From contig NC_083388.1 of NCBI RefSeq assembly GCF_031755915.1, forward strand, positions 7,439,001 to 7,503,000: DNA of 64,000 bases, read 5' to 3'. The position numbers were made by a program, and so were the translations under genes. Origin of the DNA: Ziziphus jujuba (Eukaryota > Streptophyta > Magnoliopsida > Rosales > Rhamnaceae). Under the pieces are notes generated by a model that worked only from the letters and a program-made list of their open reading frames with translations, did no database searches and was not told where the DNA came from. Below, piece after piece: positions 38,846 through 51,395 of this stretch; positions within the stretch are counted from its first letter, which is position 1; each line of letters starts with the position of its first letter.

Positions 38846-39650
38846 CCTTTGTGCACCTCTTCGAATGGTGGCTTTATATATGAATGCTAAAACCCTTCCT
38901 TAAAGCATACATGTTACATAAATTATATGCTTCTTCTTTGAAAAATACCTTAATTAATTCCCAATTTTAATTCCTCATCAATTTCTTTTTCATCAATCTT
39001 TCTTGTAAAAATAATAAAAAAGAAATATATTTCATATAAAATTTTTAATATTTGAATTAATTACATAAGTTATATATATAAATATTAAAAATTAACATAT
39101 ATGAGCTTTGCCTTTATTGTAGTACAAAATGACATTATCATCTTGGTATATATTGCGGCCACCATCATCTATCTCTCCAATAAACTCATCTGTTTGTATA
39201 ATTGAATAACAATGTGAGATAGCTTTAGAAGAAACCCGAAGAGAAATGAAGAATGCATAGTATCTAAGTCAAGCTGAAGAATAACTTCTCTTAGAGAAGC
39301 CAACTAAGCTCCAGAAAAATCGTATTTGCCAAACCAAAAATGTTATTGCTTTTTCTGGATTAAATGACTTGCAAGATAATTTTGAAAGAAGAGGTGGACA
39401 ATTTCACGCTAAAACATAGCTAGCTAACAATGGGTAAAGGAATCCATTTTTTTTAAGCACGTTTTTTCATGAGCCAAACTTTATTTTCTAGGAGAAACTT
39501 AAATTGGAACACAAACTGCCGTTCTTCTAGAACATGCAGAAAGCCTTTTTAAAATTTTAATATTTGAAAATAAAAAGGTGACATGTGACAATAAATGTAT
39601 TGACGTGGTATAATATGATGTGATACCACTGTGGTACCCAAGATTTTCTC
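38846..39650 (-). repeat. Right inverted arm of the MULE, containing an inverted copy of the transposase 5' exons
   Basis: Read on the minus strand from 39650 it repeats the left arm: terminal repeat, 'ctagctatgttttag', 'atttctctt', then ATGAGTTTATTGGAGAG at about 39185, CATTTTGTACTACAATAAAGG, the following intron, GATTGATGAAAAAGAA at about 39005, and 'accattcgaagag' ending near 38846. It is diverged and out of frame, but long enough to fold with the left arm. Confidence 0.85.
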
Positions 39651-39689
39651 CTATTTTCCCTCATAACATTGGGGGCTTGGTGCCACAAG

Positions 39690-40933
39690 GTTTGTTTTCC
39701 ACTTCACATCTATGTTGTCCTACTCAGTTTTATTATCTATCTTATATTTTCAGTTTCTTTATTTTTTATAAAAATACCTTGAATATTTACGGCTCAATTC
39801 CTTAATTTAAAATTCTTGACCTTTCATATCCATATATATATATATATATAATATTAAATTAGAATAGAATAACGTGTTTTTACTTTTTTAAAATAAAATT
39901 CATCTTCTATAATTATTGAATTCTATATAATTTTTTAAAGTTCAACACATTCAATTACCAATCTAAAAATATTTCATTTTAAAAATAACAAGCACTTAAG
40001 TTGGTATGGAGAGATGTTTTTTTCTCGCAAGTCCAATTAAAATTAAAACATGAGAAGTTATTTCTATCTAGTTATCCCATTTATGACAAGAATTTTATAT
40101 TGAGTAAATTTCAAATTTTGGCTTTTTTTTTTTTTTTTGGAACAATCCTAAATTAATTAGTTTACCGCATGGATATATATATATATATATATATAATTAA
40201 AATAAATAAAATTTATGAGTTGAAATAACAAGCCATATTTCATTTGAAAAAAAAAATTGGAGCTCAAAGTTGGGCTTCTTTACAATTTTCCTTTGAACTA
40301 ATTAGCTTAGTTTAGTTAATTTGTATTTTTCTTTTCATTTTTTTTTTTGGTAGAGTAGAGAATATATATATATATATATCAGCCATAAACTGGGAAACAG
40401 AACTACGTTTTTTTTTTTTTCTTTTATAATGTACTAAAAAAAATTTCTGGATGCTTTTATTCCTAAAACCAAAAAACAGTTTTTAAACAAATAACCTAAC
40501 AAGTTGTTAGCTAAAAAGGGTTTATAAGAATTTGACAAAAATAAAAGATGAAAGAGATACTTTGAAAATTTCTAATTGCAATACTCAATTTATTCTATAC
40601 AGTTCCATATTTATTAAATATATTAAAATATTTTTTTATTCTGTTAAAATTTTAATTATTAATTTTTTTCTTTTTTACATTGTATTTTTTGAATTTATGC
40701 ATACAGTAACCGCCTACAACTGCTAAGGGAGTCAGTAGACCCCTCGCACTACAAAAAATAAATAGATAAATCTTGTTTTTTCTTTTTTTTTTCTTAATTG
40801 ATTTATATATTAAGAGGGTTACTGATGGTAACGAAAAACTGGACATCGATTGGAAAACCTTTGCCCCTTTTTTATTTTTATTTTTATTTTTATTTCTATT
40901 TTTATAGAAGAAAATAAAAGAACCCTTTAATAG

Positions 40934-40965
<32 letters not shown>

Positions 40966-42592
40966 CACAAAGGGATGTTGGTTGGAAATGTGCGATACCC
41001 ATCACATCATGCCATAAGCGGTGCTAACAGTCTCTTCGCTTTAATGGCAGAAAGTTTTTTAAAAAAATATTTAGGGTTTTTTTTTTAACCATAAAGAATA
41101 TTTCCTTTTGATTACAGGATCAACAAAACACCAGATCAAACCATCCACAAGGCAACATCGAAAGCGCAATTAACCAAAAAATATATATATATACAATCCG
41201 TTTATGATACGGGTAATTTTTATACGGACTATAATAGTGTTGATGGTTTTTTATAATATTGATAACAATTTTTTAAAAAAATATCGTTAATATATATAAA
41301 AAACCGTCACTAATACTACGGTTATTTTGCGAATCATCCTCACTATAGAATTTTCGTGTATATATATATATATATAAATAAAAAATATTCATTTTTATTT
41401 TTTTAATAATTTATCTAATTTAGAAATTATTCAAATTTTTTTTTTATAATTCGAATTCGTACATATATATATATATATATACAAATAGAAATATTCTACT
41501 ATTAAAATTATTTATTTCATCATAAAAAATATTTATTTTGAAAATATAAAATAAAAATAAATATTTTTTTATATTTAAAATTCATACGAATATAAAGAAT
41601 TTAAATGTGTAGAAAGTTTAAATGGAATTGTTGAAAGGATCTGTTGATATTTTTTTTTTCTTATAAAAAATAAAAAAACTTTGATGTCTTATAATTTTTG
41701 CTTTTATACTTTGTAACTCTTTCAAAACTTTTTTGACTTTTGCCGGAAGTGAGAAACTTAACTCTCTTTTAACCGCAGATTTTTAGCTCTGGAAATGGTC
41801 AACACGGCTCTCTATTTTAAAATTGTTTAATTACTACATGTGTGGCGGTATGTATGACTATATCTATCACACTTTGGGAAAACAAACAAATAAATAAATA
41901 CTGTACTGAATGAACATTAATTGCTGTAAAAGGACATTTGTTCTTCTTTTTTCTTTTTTTTATCTTCTAATTTTTTTGAAGGACGTTTTTTTTTTTTTTT
42001 GGCTAATTGATTTTGAAGGACATTTGTTCCTAATCACCCGTCTTGATAATTATTGGCAACATAACAATTTATATTGTGGTTATTAATATTTATTTGGTAA
42101 ATTGATATTATTTTTTTATTACATATGGTGGTTATTAAACAAAACATTAATCAGATGGGGGACAATATAAAAAAAATAAAAATAAAAAAAAATACAGAAA
42201 TGGGACAGGGTGGCCATAGGCCCCATAAAAATCTGAAAGCATATAAAATTTATTTGAGAATTTTTGTGAAATAATAATATTTGTTCCTCAAAAATAAATA
42301 CCACTTCCTAAATATAAAACATGCATGATCCTTCAAACTCAAAAAATTCACCTTTTCAAAATAATTATTTTACCATGACAATAATATATATATATATATA
42401 TATATATGCTTATTAAGTATTGAAACTTTTATCCAAATTTACTTATCTATATTTAATTTATATTAATATTTCAATTATTAATTCATCAATCAATAACTAT
42501 AATTTTATAAATGAGATTGATGTCCGTAACATTAATTTTTAAATATATTATTTTGCAAAAAAAATAATAATAATAATAATGAGTTTTGACAG
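39690..42592. other. Degenerate intron region of the second GH3 copy
   Basis: Lies between the exon 2 remnant and exon 4 of the GH3 pseudogene. Exon 3 (DPDLAQRIG in the nine-exon copy) should fall here and was not found. Contents are (TA)n tracts, poly-T runs (40118-40138, 40931-40952), a 'tttttattttta' array near 40866-40910 and the small TA-embedded element below. Confidence 0.6.
41193..41358 (-). mobile_element. Small MITE-like element embedded in a (TA)n tract, copy 1
   Basis: Flanked on both sides by (TA)n. On the minus strand it begins 'gaaaattctatagtgagga' and contains 'accgtagtattagtgacgg', matching the plus strand of 54574-54680. The other end 'cgtatcataaacgga' matches 'cgtaccatatacgga'. 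Internal inverted repeats around 'agtatta' give an imperfect hairpin. No coding capacity. Confidence 0.65.
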
Positions 42593-42789
42593 GTATGTAA
42601 AGATCCAAGATGGGAAAGATGCTATGAAAGCTACAATGAAGATATAGAAGTTGTAAGAAAGATGACCTCTATTGTTACAGGCGTGCAGGGGCACCCACCC
42701 TCAAAATATCCAAAGGACTACCCTTTTGTTAAGGGAAGGTAATTATGATAAAGTCTCCTTAATAATTAATTTAATTTGCTAATAATATC

Positions 42790-42820
<31 letters not shown>

Positions 42821-45014
42821 GGTGCTGAAAATATATATAGTTAGTTATGCTATCGTCCTTCTTTCTCTGTCAAAATCATATTAAAAATGGATTCCGATAT
42901 TAAATTCTAACTACTTTCTAGTCATGGATCATGACAAAGTAGTCGGTAAGTATCATTTAGAGGTACGGTTAATTAATATCGGAGACTGAATTAACAAGGA
43001 TTCATATTAAGCCCTATGTGGACTGTATTTCTAAGGGAGTTTCAATTATTATGCCTTCCTATTCTAGCTGGAATGGAAGAAAACTGCATGAGAATTATTA
43101 TCCTTTGACTGAAATTCTGAAAAATAAGATTGGTTTTAAGGTAAATTAATTAAGCAAACTTGATATATAATTATTTACTAATTATATGTGTGACATTTGG
43201 ATTATGTATATACTAATACAAATCTAAGGTCAAAAATTACATGGCTACTCATATGCAGGGTTTTGTGCTTTCTGATTGGAAAGGAACTGATAGACTAAAG
43301 GAACCTCGTGGACTAGACCACAATTGCATTGCTAGGGCCATTAATGCAGGAATGGACATGGTAGAAGTTAAACTTCATGTTGCATTTGTTGAATTAGACT
43401 GAAATATTTTAAATTTTATTACCCCAAGTTTAAAATAGTGCAAATCCAAATTCGATGTAGTCAAGCATTCCAAACAACTTGATTTTGTTGATTCTTATCT
43501 TCCCTTTTATTTGCCTATACGTGCAGGTGAGGGTGCCTTATGAGTTCGAAGAATTTATGAACCATTTAACATCTTTGGTGGAATCTGGGGAAATACCAGA
43601 GGCCAGGATAGATGATGCTGTTGAACGAATCTTGAGAGTGAAATTTATGCTGGTCTTTTCGAACATCCTTTCGCAGATGTATCTAATTTGCTTCATAAAG
43701 TTGGCTGCAAGGTAAACTAAGTTGCATATATAGCTAAGAATTTGCATTTAGATCACAAATCCTGTTTCTAATTTGGACTTTTTATTCAATTTTTTAAAAT
43801 TGGAAACTGAGGATTCAATCTCATACCATTTTAGGAATAGGAAAGTGATTTTTCTGACTTTGATTTCCTAAATGGACAATTAGGATATATTTTTATAAAT
43901 GACAGACCACTTTCTAACTCCACACCTGATCGAACCCAATGAATACTAATAGTCCTTGTTATCTGGGCTGTACTTGTTTTATAGTTTTACTAAATCAATA
44001 AAATACTACATACATAATATGATTGAATCATTAATTTCTGCTTAGATCCGAATTCAAAACTTTTGTGACATACAAATTAATTTTTATGTTTTCTATTCTA
44101 CATATTTTTATAGTCGCATAGGGACCTAGCACGGGAAGCAGTTCGGAAATCTTTGGTGCTGTTGAAGAATGAAAACATTTCAGATAAATATTTTCTCCCA
44201 TTAGATAAAAAAGCAAAGAAAATCCTTGTTGCTGGAACACATGCTGATAATCTCAGATATCAATGTGGAGGCTGGACGGTTAAATGGCAAGGAATACCCA
44301 ATGGCACAACTATAGAAGGTATACATATATGCAGATGTACATGTTAATTTAAAATAGGACTAAATTCTTTGTTCCATTCCATTAGTGTTAATTCAATTTT
44401 AAGCTTGTTTTTAAATCAAATGCAACTTTAATTATTTTTAATAATATGATCGATGTCAACATGAAATTAGTTGAAAGTAATTTTTTTTCCCCCATATTTT
44501 AGGCACAACAATCTTAATGGCTATTAACGAAGCACTAGGAGAACATGTTGAAGTAATTTATGAGGAATCACCGTCAATAGACACTTTATCACAACGCGAT
44601 ATAGCTTATGCTGTTGTGGCTGTTGGTGAAGAATCATATGCAGAAACTCTTGGTGACGATGAAGAACTTAAAATCTGCTTGAATGGAGCCGATATTGTAA
44701 ACTCAGTGGCTGAAAGAATTCCGACATTGATAATTCATATATCAGGAAGACCCCTGGTTTTAGAGGAATGGCTCTTGAAAAAGATAGATAGTTTAGTGGC
44801 TGCTTGGTTGCCTGGTAGTGAAGGAGGAGGAATAGCAGACGTTATATTTGGAGATTATGACTTCCAAGGAAAATTACCAATGACATGGTTTAAAAGGGTT
44901 GACCAACTCCCAGTGGATGCTGACGATATTAATTCATATGACCCTCTGTTTCCTTTCGGCTTCGGGTTAACCATATGCAATAATTTGACCAAAGGTATCA
45001 AGGCCAAACCTTAA

Positions 45015-45695
45015 TAAAGTCCTCTCCAAAGACAGCCTAATGGCGATTTCACTTTTTCTCTGAACAGTTATTTCGGGCTCGAACATGATTTCTCCCACCC
45101 CCCATTTTCTAAAAATAGCATAAAGATTCAGTATAATCAACTATTAGTTACTGCATTCACTTGCTATGTGCTAAATGTTGGGACTTGTATCTTCTTAAAT
45201 ATTATATTTAATTTCTAAAATATGGAATGAATCAAGACCTAAAAGCTCAAAAAACACGTCGAAGCAGTGCCCCTTTCTTTAAAAGCTCAACCTTACATAA
45301 AAGAGTTAAGATAGTTCATACATTTTAAAACCTTATCATCAATAGTTGAAAGAGTGAGAGGATATGAATTGCAATATATATTATATACAGATATATAAAT
45401 AAACTGTTCAAACCAAGGGCAGATTCTTTTCGATATTGTTTAAGTATGAGAGTTATTAAAATCGACCCTGAGTATTGTTGACAAAGTCTCACATACCAGT
45501 CCTCGTTGACTACTTAAAAAAATAAAAATCTCAAGATGATAATGAAATATGCCCATGCCCAATGGCTGTTTCAATGCATGGATTTTATATTTTGCAATTA
45601 CTCAGATATTGACATGGAAAGCAACTTTTCAGTTATGTTGTTTTATATTTCTCTGTGTTGGAGTGGGTTGTGGTTTGGGAAGCTAAGAATAAGTT
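45015..45695. other. Short spacer between the second and third GH3 copies
   Basis: About 680 bp holding the 3' end of the second GH3 copy and the upstream region of the third. No STP fragment or spacer module is recognisable here, unlike the other intervals. No TATA box is convincing. Confidence 0.5.
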
Positions 45696-46682
45696 ATGGA
45701 GGAAATGGAAGTAGAGAGGAGCTGCATATACAGAAACCCAAAGGAACCTGTAGAAGCTCGTGTCAAAGACCTGCTTTCTCGTATGACTATGGAAGAGAAA
45801 ATATATTGGCCAAATCACGCAAATCGAACGCCGCATTGCCACCTCCGATGCGATTACCCACCTCTGCATTGGTATGTTTTTGTATCTTTTACTAAGTTCT
45901 TTATAACGATCCTCTAAACTAAACTGTTAACGCAGTCTGGTAGTCAAATTTCAACTACGAAAAAGTCTAGTCGCAAAGCCAAATTCAATAAATAGAAAAG
46001 TAATCCAATTTTTCGTTTGGTAGGGAGAAAATAATTGATATCAATTATTAATAGATAATTTTTCTGTTACTAATGGAATTTTGTGATGTTTCTTACATTA
46101 CAAGTGGTCGTGATCCTTATTTCACAAAAAAAAAAAAAAAAAAAAAAAAAGGAAAAAAAAAATGCGGTTGTTATGCTCTGTTTTCCACTCTACGGGGAGT
46201 ATGCTGAGTGCTTGTGGCAGTGGGCCAACTAATGAGGCCCTGTTGTCAGATTGGGCCGATATGGTGAACGGCTTTCAGAAATGGGCGCTAAACTCCGGGC
46301 TTGGGATACCTCTCATATAGGCGATTTATGCAAGCCATGGTAATAGCAGCGTGTATGGTGCAACTGTTTTCCCTCACAATGTTGGGCACGGTGCTACCAG
46401 GTTTGTTTTCTTCCTTGATATCATTCTACCTTATACGCATTCAATAGATAAATTTGTAAAACAAAAATTTAAGTGAAGTTACTAAACACACACTCAATGA
46501 TCTTGAACATGTTTATTTGCTTTTGATTTGTGTTATATATTATAGAGATGCAGATTTGGCTCAAAAGACTGGAATTGCAACAGCATTTGAAGTTAGAGCA
46601 CGTGGCATTCACTATACTTTTTCTCCATGTGTGGCTATCCTTTTGGTACAGCATTCACTGTACTTTTGTAAGAAAGATAACC

Positions 46683-46952
46683 TGTTAGTGTAGTGTCATT
46701 TTGTTGCTATCATAAATTGTTTTCTAATGATTAGTTACTGTATTTTCAGTTTTTAGTAAAAATACTGTTGTATTAGGTAGCCAAATTTTGGGAATATAAT
46801 TACTGCAGTAGTAAGTGAAAATTAGGTGGTTTACTATTTTTGAAAACTTGTGGTTATATGTTCTGTCCAAAATGAACGGGGGTGTTCACCACACCACTTT
46901 AAGCTTCTTTTTCTTTTGTTTTTGCTGTGTTTTTTGTTATAAAAATCTTACA
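46683..46952 (+). repeat. 5' LTR of the copia element (270 bp)
   Basis: TG...CA ends, pair of 51392-51674. Internal AT-rich promoter-like text; the primer-binding site follows two bases later. Confidence 0.95.
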
Positions 46953-47045
46953 AATAGTATCAGAGCTCTAATGACCTTAGTGAGGCTGTGAGTGAAATAG
47001 TAAAAAATACAGAAACCTTCCTTTTACCTTTTCTTCTTTTTTTAA

Positions 47046-50000
47046 ATGGTTTCAACTCATTTTTCTGCTCCATCATCTCCTATATTTTCTGGAGAAAATT
47101 ATGCCATATGGTTTATAAAATTGAAAGTTTACCTTCAAGCTTTTGACTTGTGGGAAGTAGTAGAGACTGAAAGAAATCCTCCCCTTTTGACAACAAATCC
47201 CACTACTATCGCTCAAATAAAGCAACATAATGAGGAGGTTGCTAAAAAGTTTAAAACTTTATCTGCCTTACATGCTGGTGTTTCAAAAGTGATGTTCACC
47301 AGAATTATGGCTTGCATTACAGCTAAAGAGATCTGGGACAAGCTGAAAGAAGAGTTCTAGGGAAGTGCAAGAAAAAGACAAATGCAGGTATTGAACTTAA
47401 GGAGGGAGTTCAAAACTTTAAGAATGAAGGATTCTGAGTTGGTAAAAGACTTTATTGACAGACTTATGAAGGTAGTAAACCAGATCAAAATTCTTGGAGA
47501 GGAGCTAGGAGATAGAAGAGTGGTGGAGAAAGTGCTGGCCAGCTTGCCAGAAAAAGTTCGAAGCAAAGATCTCATCCTTGGAGAAGTCAAAAGACCTGAA
47601 TCAGATTTCTTTGTCATAGCTTGTTAATGCTTTACAAGCAACTGAACAAAGAAGACCTATAAGACAAGAAGAAACCTTAAAAAGTGCTTTTTTAGTATTA
47701 CAAAAAGGTAAGGCTCCAGCAAACAATAATCAAAGGAAGCAGCAAGGTGAAGGAAGTAATGTCAAAGGAAAACATGGTGCTGGTACAAGCAGAGAGGGTG
47801 AAAGAAAGAAGTTTATGAAGTGCTCTCATTGCAAAAAGGACAACCATCCTAAAAAATATTATTGGTTTAGGCCTAATGTTCAATGTAGAGCTTGCAAACA
47901 ACTTGAACATATTGAAAAAGTTTGCAAAAACAAAGGAGGATTAGTGCAATAAGCACACCAAGTACAAGTTGTTGATGAAGCACGGCAAAGTGAGGAAAGG
48001 TTGTTTGTTGCTACATGTTATGCAGAAAACAGCAGCAAAAAAGCTTGGTTGGTGGATAGTGGCTGCATTCAACATATAACTCATGATGCTGATCTCTTCA
48101 AGACCTTGGATAGAAGCTTTGTTTCCAAAGTTCAAATAGGAAATAGAGATTTTATTCAAGTTCAAGGCAAAGGAAAAGTGGCTGTGGAAACTTCAACAGG
48201 TACTAAACTCATTTCAAATGTGTTATATGTACCCGAAATTAATCAAATCTTGTTAAGTGTGGAACAAATGCTTGAAAATGGATATTTTTTGAATTTTCAA
48301 AATAAGTCTTGCATAATATATGATCAATATGGAAGTGAAATTCTAAATGTTGGAATGAAAGATAAAAGCTTTATGGCAGAGTGGAATAAGAAAGGAAATA
48401 ATGTTTTTTATGCCAAAACTAGTGATGAATCTAAGTTATAGCATAAAAGACTTGGTCATTTTAACTATGACTCCTTGAATCTAATGCATGAAAAGAAATT
48501 GGTGGAGAATATGCCTGCTGTTAGCAAAAATCTAGAAATGTGTGAAGTGTGTCAGCTTGGTAAACAACAAAGGCTGCCATTCCCTCCGAAAGGTGCTTGG
48601 AGAGCCTCTGAAAAGCTTCAGTTGATTCATAGTGATGTATATGGATCTATGAGTGAGAATTCTATTAACGGTAGTAGATATTTCTCACTTCCATAGACGA
48701 TTTCTCCAGAATATATTTGGTGTATTTTCTGAAACAAAAATCTGAAGTTGCTGAGATATTCACCTGCTTTAAAGCCGTGGTTGAAAATCAAACAAAATGT
48801 AGCATCAACGTGATACGATCAGATAATGGGACTGAATATACAGCTCAAAAGTTTGAGTTGCAATGCAAAGAAGCTGGAATTCAACATCAGTTGACCTCTT
48901 CCTATACACCTTAGCAAAATGGGGTTAGTGAGAGGAAGAATAGGACTATTATGGAGATGTGTAGATGCTTGTTGTTTAAGAAGCAATTACCAAAGAAGTT
49001 TTGGGCTAAAGCAGTGAATACTTCAGTGTATTTGCTAAATAGATTACCAACTAAAGTATTGGAGTTTAAAACTCTATATGAGGTGTGGTATGGAGTCAAG
49101 CCTACTGTGAAGCATTTGAAGATATTTGGGAGCATTTGTTATACACATGTTCTTGAAATTAAGAGAGACATGTTAGGTCAAAAAGCTGATATGGAAATTT
49201 TTGTTGGTTACAGCAGCAACACAAAAGGGTACAGAGTATATCAATTGAAGACTGACAAGCTAATTGTTAGTAGGAATGTTAAAGTTGATGAAGATACTGT
49301 TTGGAATTGGGAAAAAAGTGAAGTTCAAGCCTCAGAAAAGAATTTTATCCAAGAACATGATTAGATTTAGGAGGAGACTAATTCAAATGATGAAGATGCT
49401 ATTGGAATCCGAGGTACAAGATCCTTGACTAATGTATATGAGAGAAGTATCCGAGGTACAAGACCTCTGACTGATGTATCCGAGAGAAACATCCGAGGTA
49501 TAAGACCTTTGACTGATGCATCCGAGAAAAGCATCCGAGGTACAAGACCCTTCATTGATGCATCCAAGAGAAGTGTCCGAGATACAAGACCCCTTCTGTC
49601 CGATGTCCGAGATACAAGATCCTTGTCCGATGTCCGAGATACAAGTCTCCTATCTGATGTCCGAGATATAAGACCTTTGTCCAATGTCCGAGCTATAAGC
49701 CTCATGTCCGATGTCTGAGCTATAAGACTCCTGTCCGATGTCCGAGATACAAGACTCCTATTCGATGTCCGAGCTACAAGACCCATGTCCGATGTTTGAG
49801 GTACAAGACCCTTGACTAATGTATATGAGAGATGCAACCTAGCATTGTGTGATCCAACTACTTTCTATGACGCAAATCAGTTCGAGACATGGAGAGAGGC
49901 CATGAAAACTGAAATCAATATGATAAACAAAAACAAAACTTGGGAATTGGTGAACAAACCCCAAGGCAAAAAGGCCATTGAAGTGAAATGGGTCTTTAGG

Positions 50001-51395
50001 ACCAAACTCAATGCAGATGGTATAATAAACAAGCATAAAGCAAGATTGGTAGTTAAAGGTTATGTGCAGCAACCTGGTATTGATTATGGAGATACATTTG
50101 CACCAGTTGCAAGACATGAGACAATCAGATTTCTACTAGCACTTGCTGCTCAAAAAGGCTGGAAAGTTTACCATTTAGATGTGAACTCTGCATTTTTAAA
50201 CGGTTACCTGCAAGAAGAAGTATATGTTGAACAACTTGAAGGCTTTGTTGTTCAAGGAAAGGAAGACAAAGTTTATAAATTGCATAAGGCTCTTTATGGA
50301 TTGAAACAAGCTCCTAGAGCTTGGTATAGCAGAATTGACTCATACCTTATTGAAAGGGATTTAAAAGGAGTGAGAATGAGCCTACTATGTATGTGAAGTC
50401 AGGTTCAAATGATGAAAAATTGATTGTTTCTCTATATGTTGATGACTTGTTTATTACAGAAGGAGATCCACAAAGTGTGTTGGAGTTTAAATCTGAAATG
50501 CAAAAGGTGTTTGAAATGTCAGATTTAGGAGTGATGAACTACTTTCTTGGCATGGAATTATATCAATTTAGTCATGGCATTTTCTTATCCCAAAAGAAGT
50601 ATGCTGGGGAACTACTTAAAAAGTTTGACATGGAGAAGTGTCATCCAGTTGACACTTCAATGGTTTACAATAAAAAATTTGAACTTGAAGATGGTGCTGC
50701 CAAGATTGAAGTTTCAACCTATAGAAGCCTTATTGGAAATTTGCTATATTTATTTGCTTCTAGATCTGACATTATGTTTTTTGTGAGCTTGCTCTTTAGA
50801 TTTATGCATGCTCCATCACATATGCATTATTTTGCAGCTAAAAGAGTGCTAAGGTACATTAGAGGCACCATAGACTATGATGTTTGGTTTTTGAAACAAG
50901 AAGAAGGCAAGTTGATGGGCTATGTTGATAGTGATTGGGCTGGAAGCCTCGAGGATTCAAAAAGTACTTCAGGGTACTTATTTTCCCTTGGTTCGGGTCT
51001 TTTTTCATGGAGCTCATAAAAACAAGGTTCAGTTGCTCAATCCACAGCTGCAGCTGAATATATTGCTGCTGCTGCTGCTTCAAATCAAGCGTTATGGCTA
51101 AGAAAATTGCTTGTTGATTTAAATGAGAGGCAAGAAAAAGCTACCACTATATACTGTGACAACAAGTCTGCAATTTCCATTGCTGAAAATCCAGGTCAAC
51201 ATAGAAGAACAAAGCATATTCCAGTCAAATATCATGCTATGAGAGAAGCTGAAAGAAATGGTGAAGTGAAGCTGGTTCATTGCAGTTCTAAGGTCCACCT
51301 TGCTGATATTTTGACAAAATCTTTGCTAAGAAACATGTTTGAAACATTAAGAAACGATTTTAGTGTTTCCAGCAAAAGTGCCAAGGAGAAATGTT
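47046..51395 (+). pseudogene. Copia gag-pol polyprotein, interrupted by stops and frameshifts
   Basis: Gag from 47046 (FSGENYAIWFIKLKVYL). Zinc knuckle near 47820 reads CSHCKKDNHPKKYYW, the last Cys replaced. Protease DSGC near 48058. GAG-pre-integrase HKRLGHFNYDSL near 48442, then integrase with HSDVYG and RSDNGTEY. Reverse transcriptase from about 49880 with KWVFRTKLNADG, DVNSAFLNG, LYGLKQAPRAWY and YVDD (50435-50446). RNase H DSDWAG and YCDNKSAIS. Breaks include TAG at 47358-47360, a frameshift near 47620, TAA near 47950, TAG near 48439 where family members have Trp, a frameshift near 48695, TAG near 48912 where they have Gln, TAG at 49362-49364, two TGA in the minisatellite, a frameshift near 50375 and TAA near 51018. 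Not able to make a full polyprotein. Confidence 0.94.
49407..49830 (+). repeat. Coding minisatellite between integrase and reverse transcriptase of the copia element
   Basis: Four 42-bp units (RGTRPLTDVSERNI-type) followed by one 30-bp and about seven 27-bp units (VRDTRSLSD-type), then a final unit reading RPLTNVYERCN that continues into the reverse transcriptase. All unit lengths are multiples of three, so the frame survives apart from CGA-to-TGA changes near 49716 and 49796. Related copia proteins usually have a single RGTRPLxDxYERCN motif here. Confidence 0.9.

Larger units (their letters stand above)
34967..39650 (+). mobile_element. Mutator-like element (MULE) with FAR1-type transposase, inserted in GH3 exon 2
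   Basis: Ends are the inverted pair 'gagaaaatcttgggtacca', and the flanks are a 9-bp target duplication (34958-34966 'ctatttttc', 39651-39659 'ctattttcc', one mismatch). 9 bp is the Mutator hallmark. Removing element and one flank restores the GH3 reading ATIFPHNIG, which confirms the boundaries. Inside are a broken transposase gene (35630-37873), a Gln-codon-rich repeat and a long inverted right arm. Length 4,684 bp. The element lies in the same orientation as the host gene. Confidence 0.93.
34247..45014 (+). pseudogene. GH3 beta-glucosidase pseudogene, second cluster copy, split by a MULE
   Basis: Exons matching the nine-exon copy: exon 1 34247 or 34271-34448; exon 2 in two pieces (34790-34966 and 39660-39689) split by the MULE; exon 4 42593-42738; 3' part of exon 5 about 42981-43140; exon 6 43259-43360; exon 7 43527-43711; exon 8 44114-44318; exon 9 44503-45014. 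Exon 3 and the first half of exon 5, which holds KHFVGDGGT, were not found. TGA at 34846-34848 replaces the Trp of DWAEMVNDF. Two extra bases near 39670 and two in exon 7 shift the frame. The nucleophile motif LSDWKG and the acid/base motif VGEESYAET survive. Exons 8 and 9 are still fully open, but the gene as a whole cannot give an active enzyme. Donor of exon 1 is followed by a (CT)n run at 34453-34480. Confidence 0.88.

Noticed and set aside
40747..40780. 'cactacaaaaaat', resembling the end of a CACTA transposon
   Set aside because: No matching inverted end and no 3-bp target duplication could be found downstream; the word is short and AT-rich.
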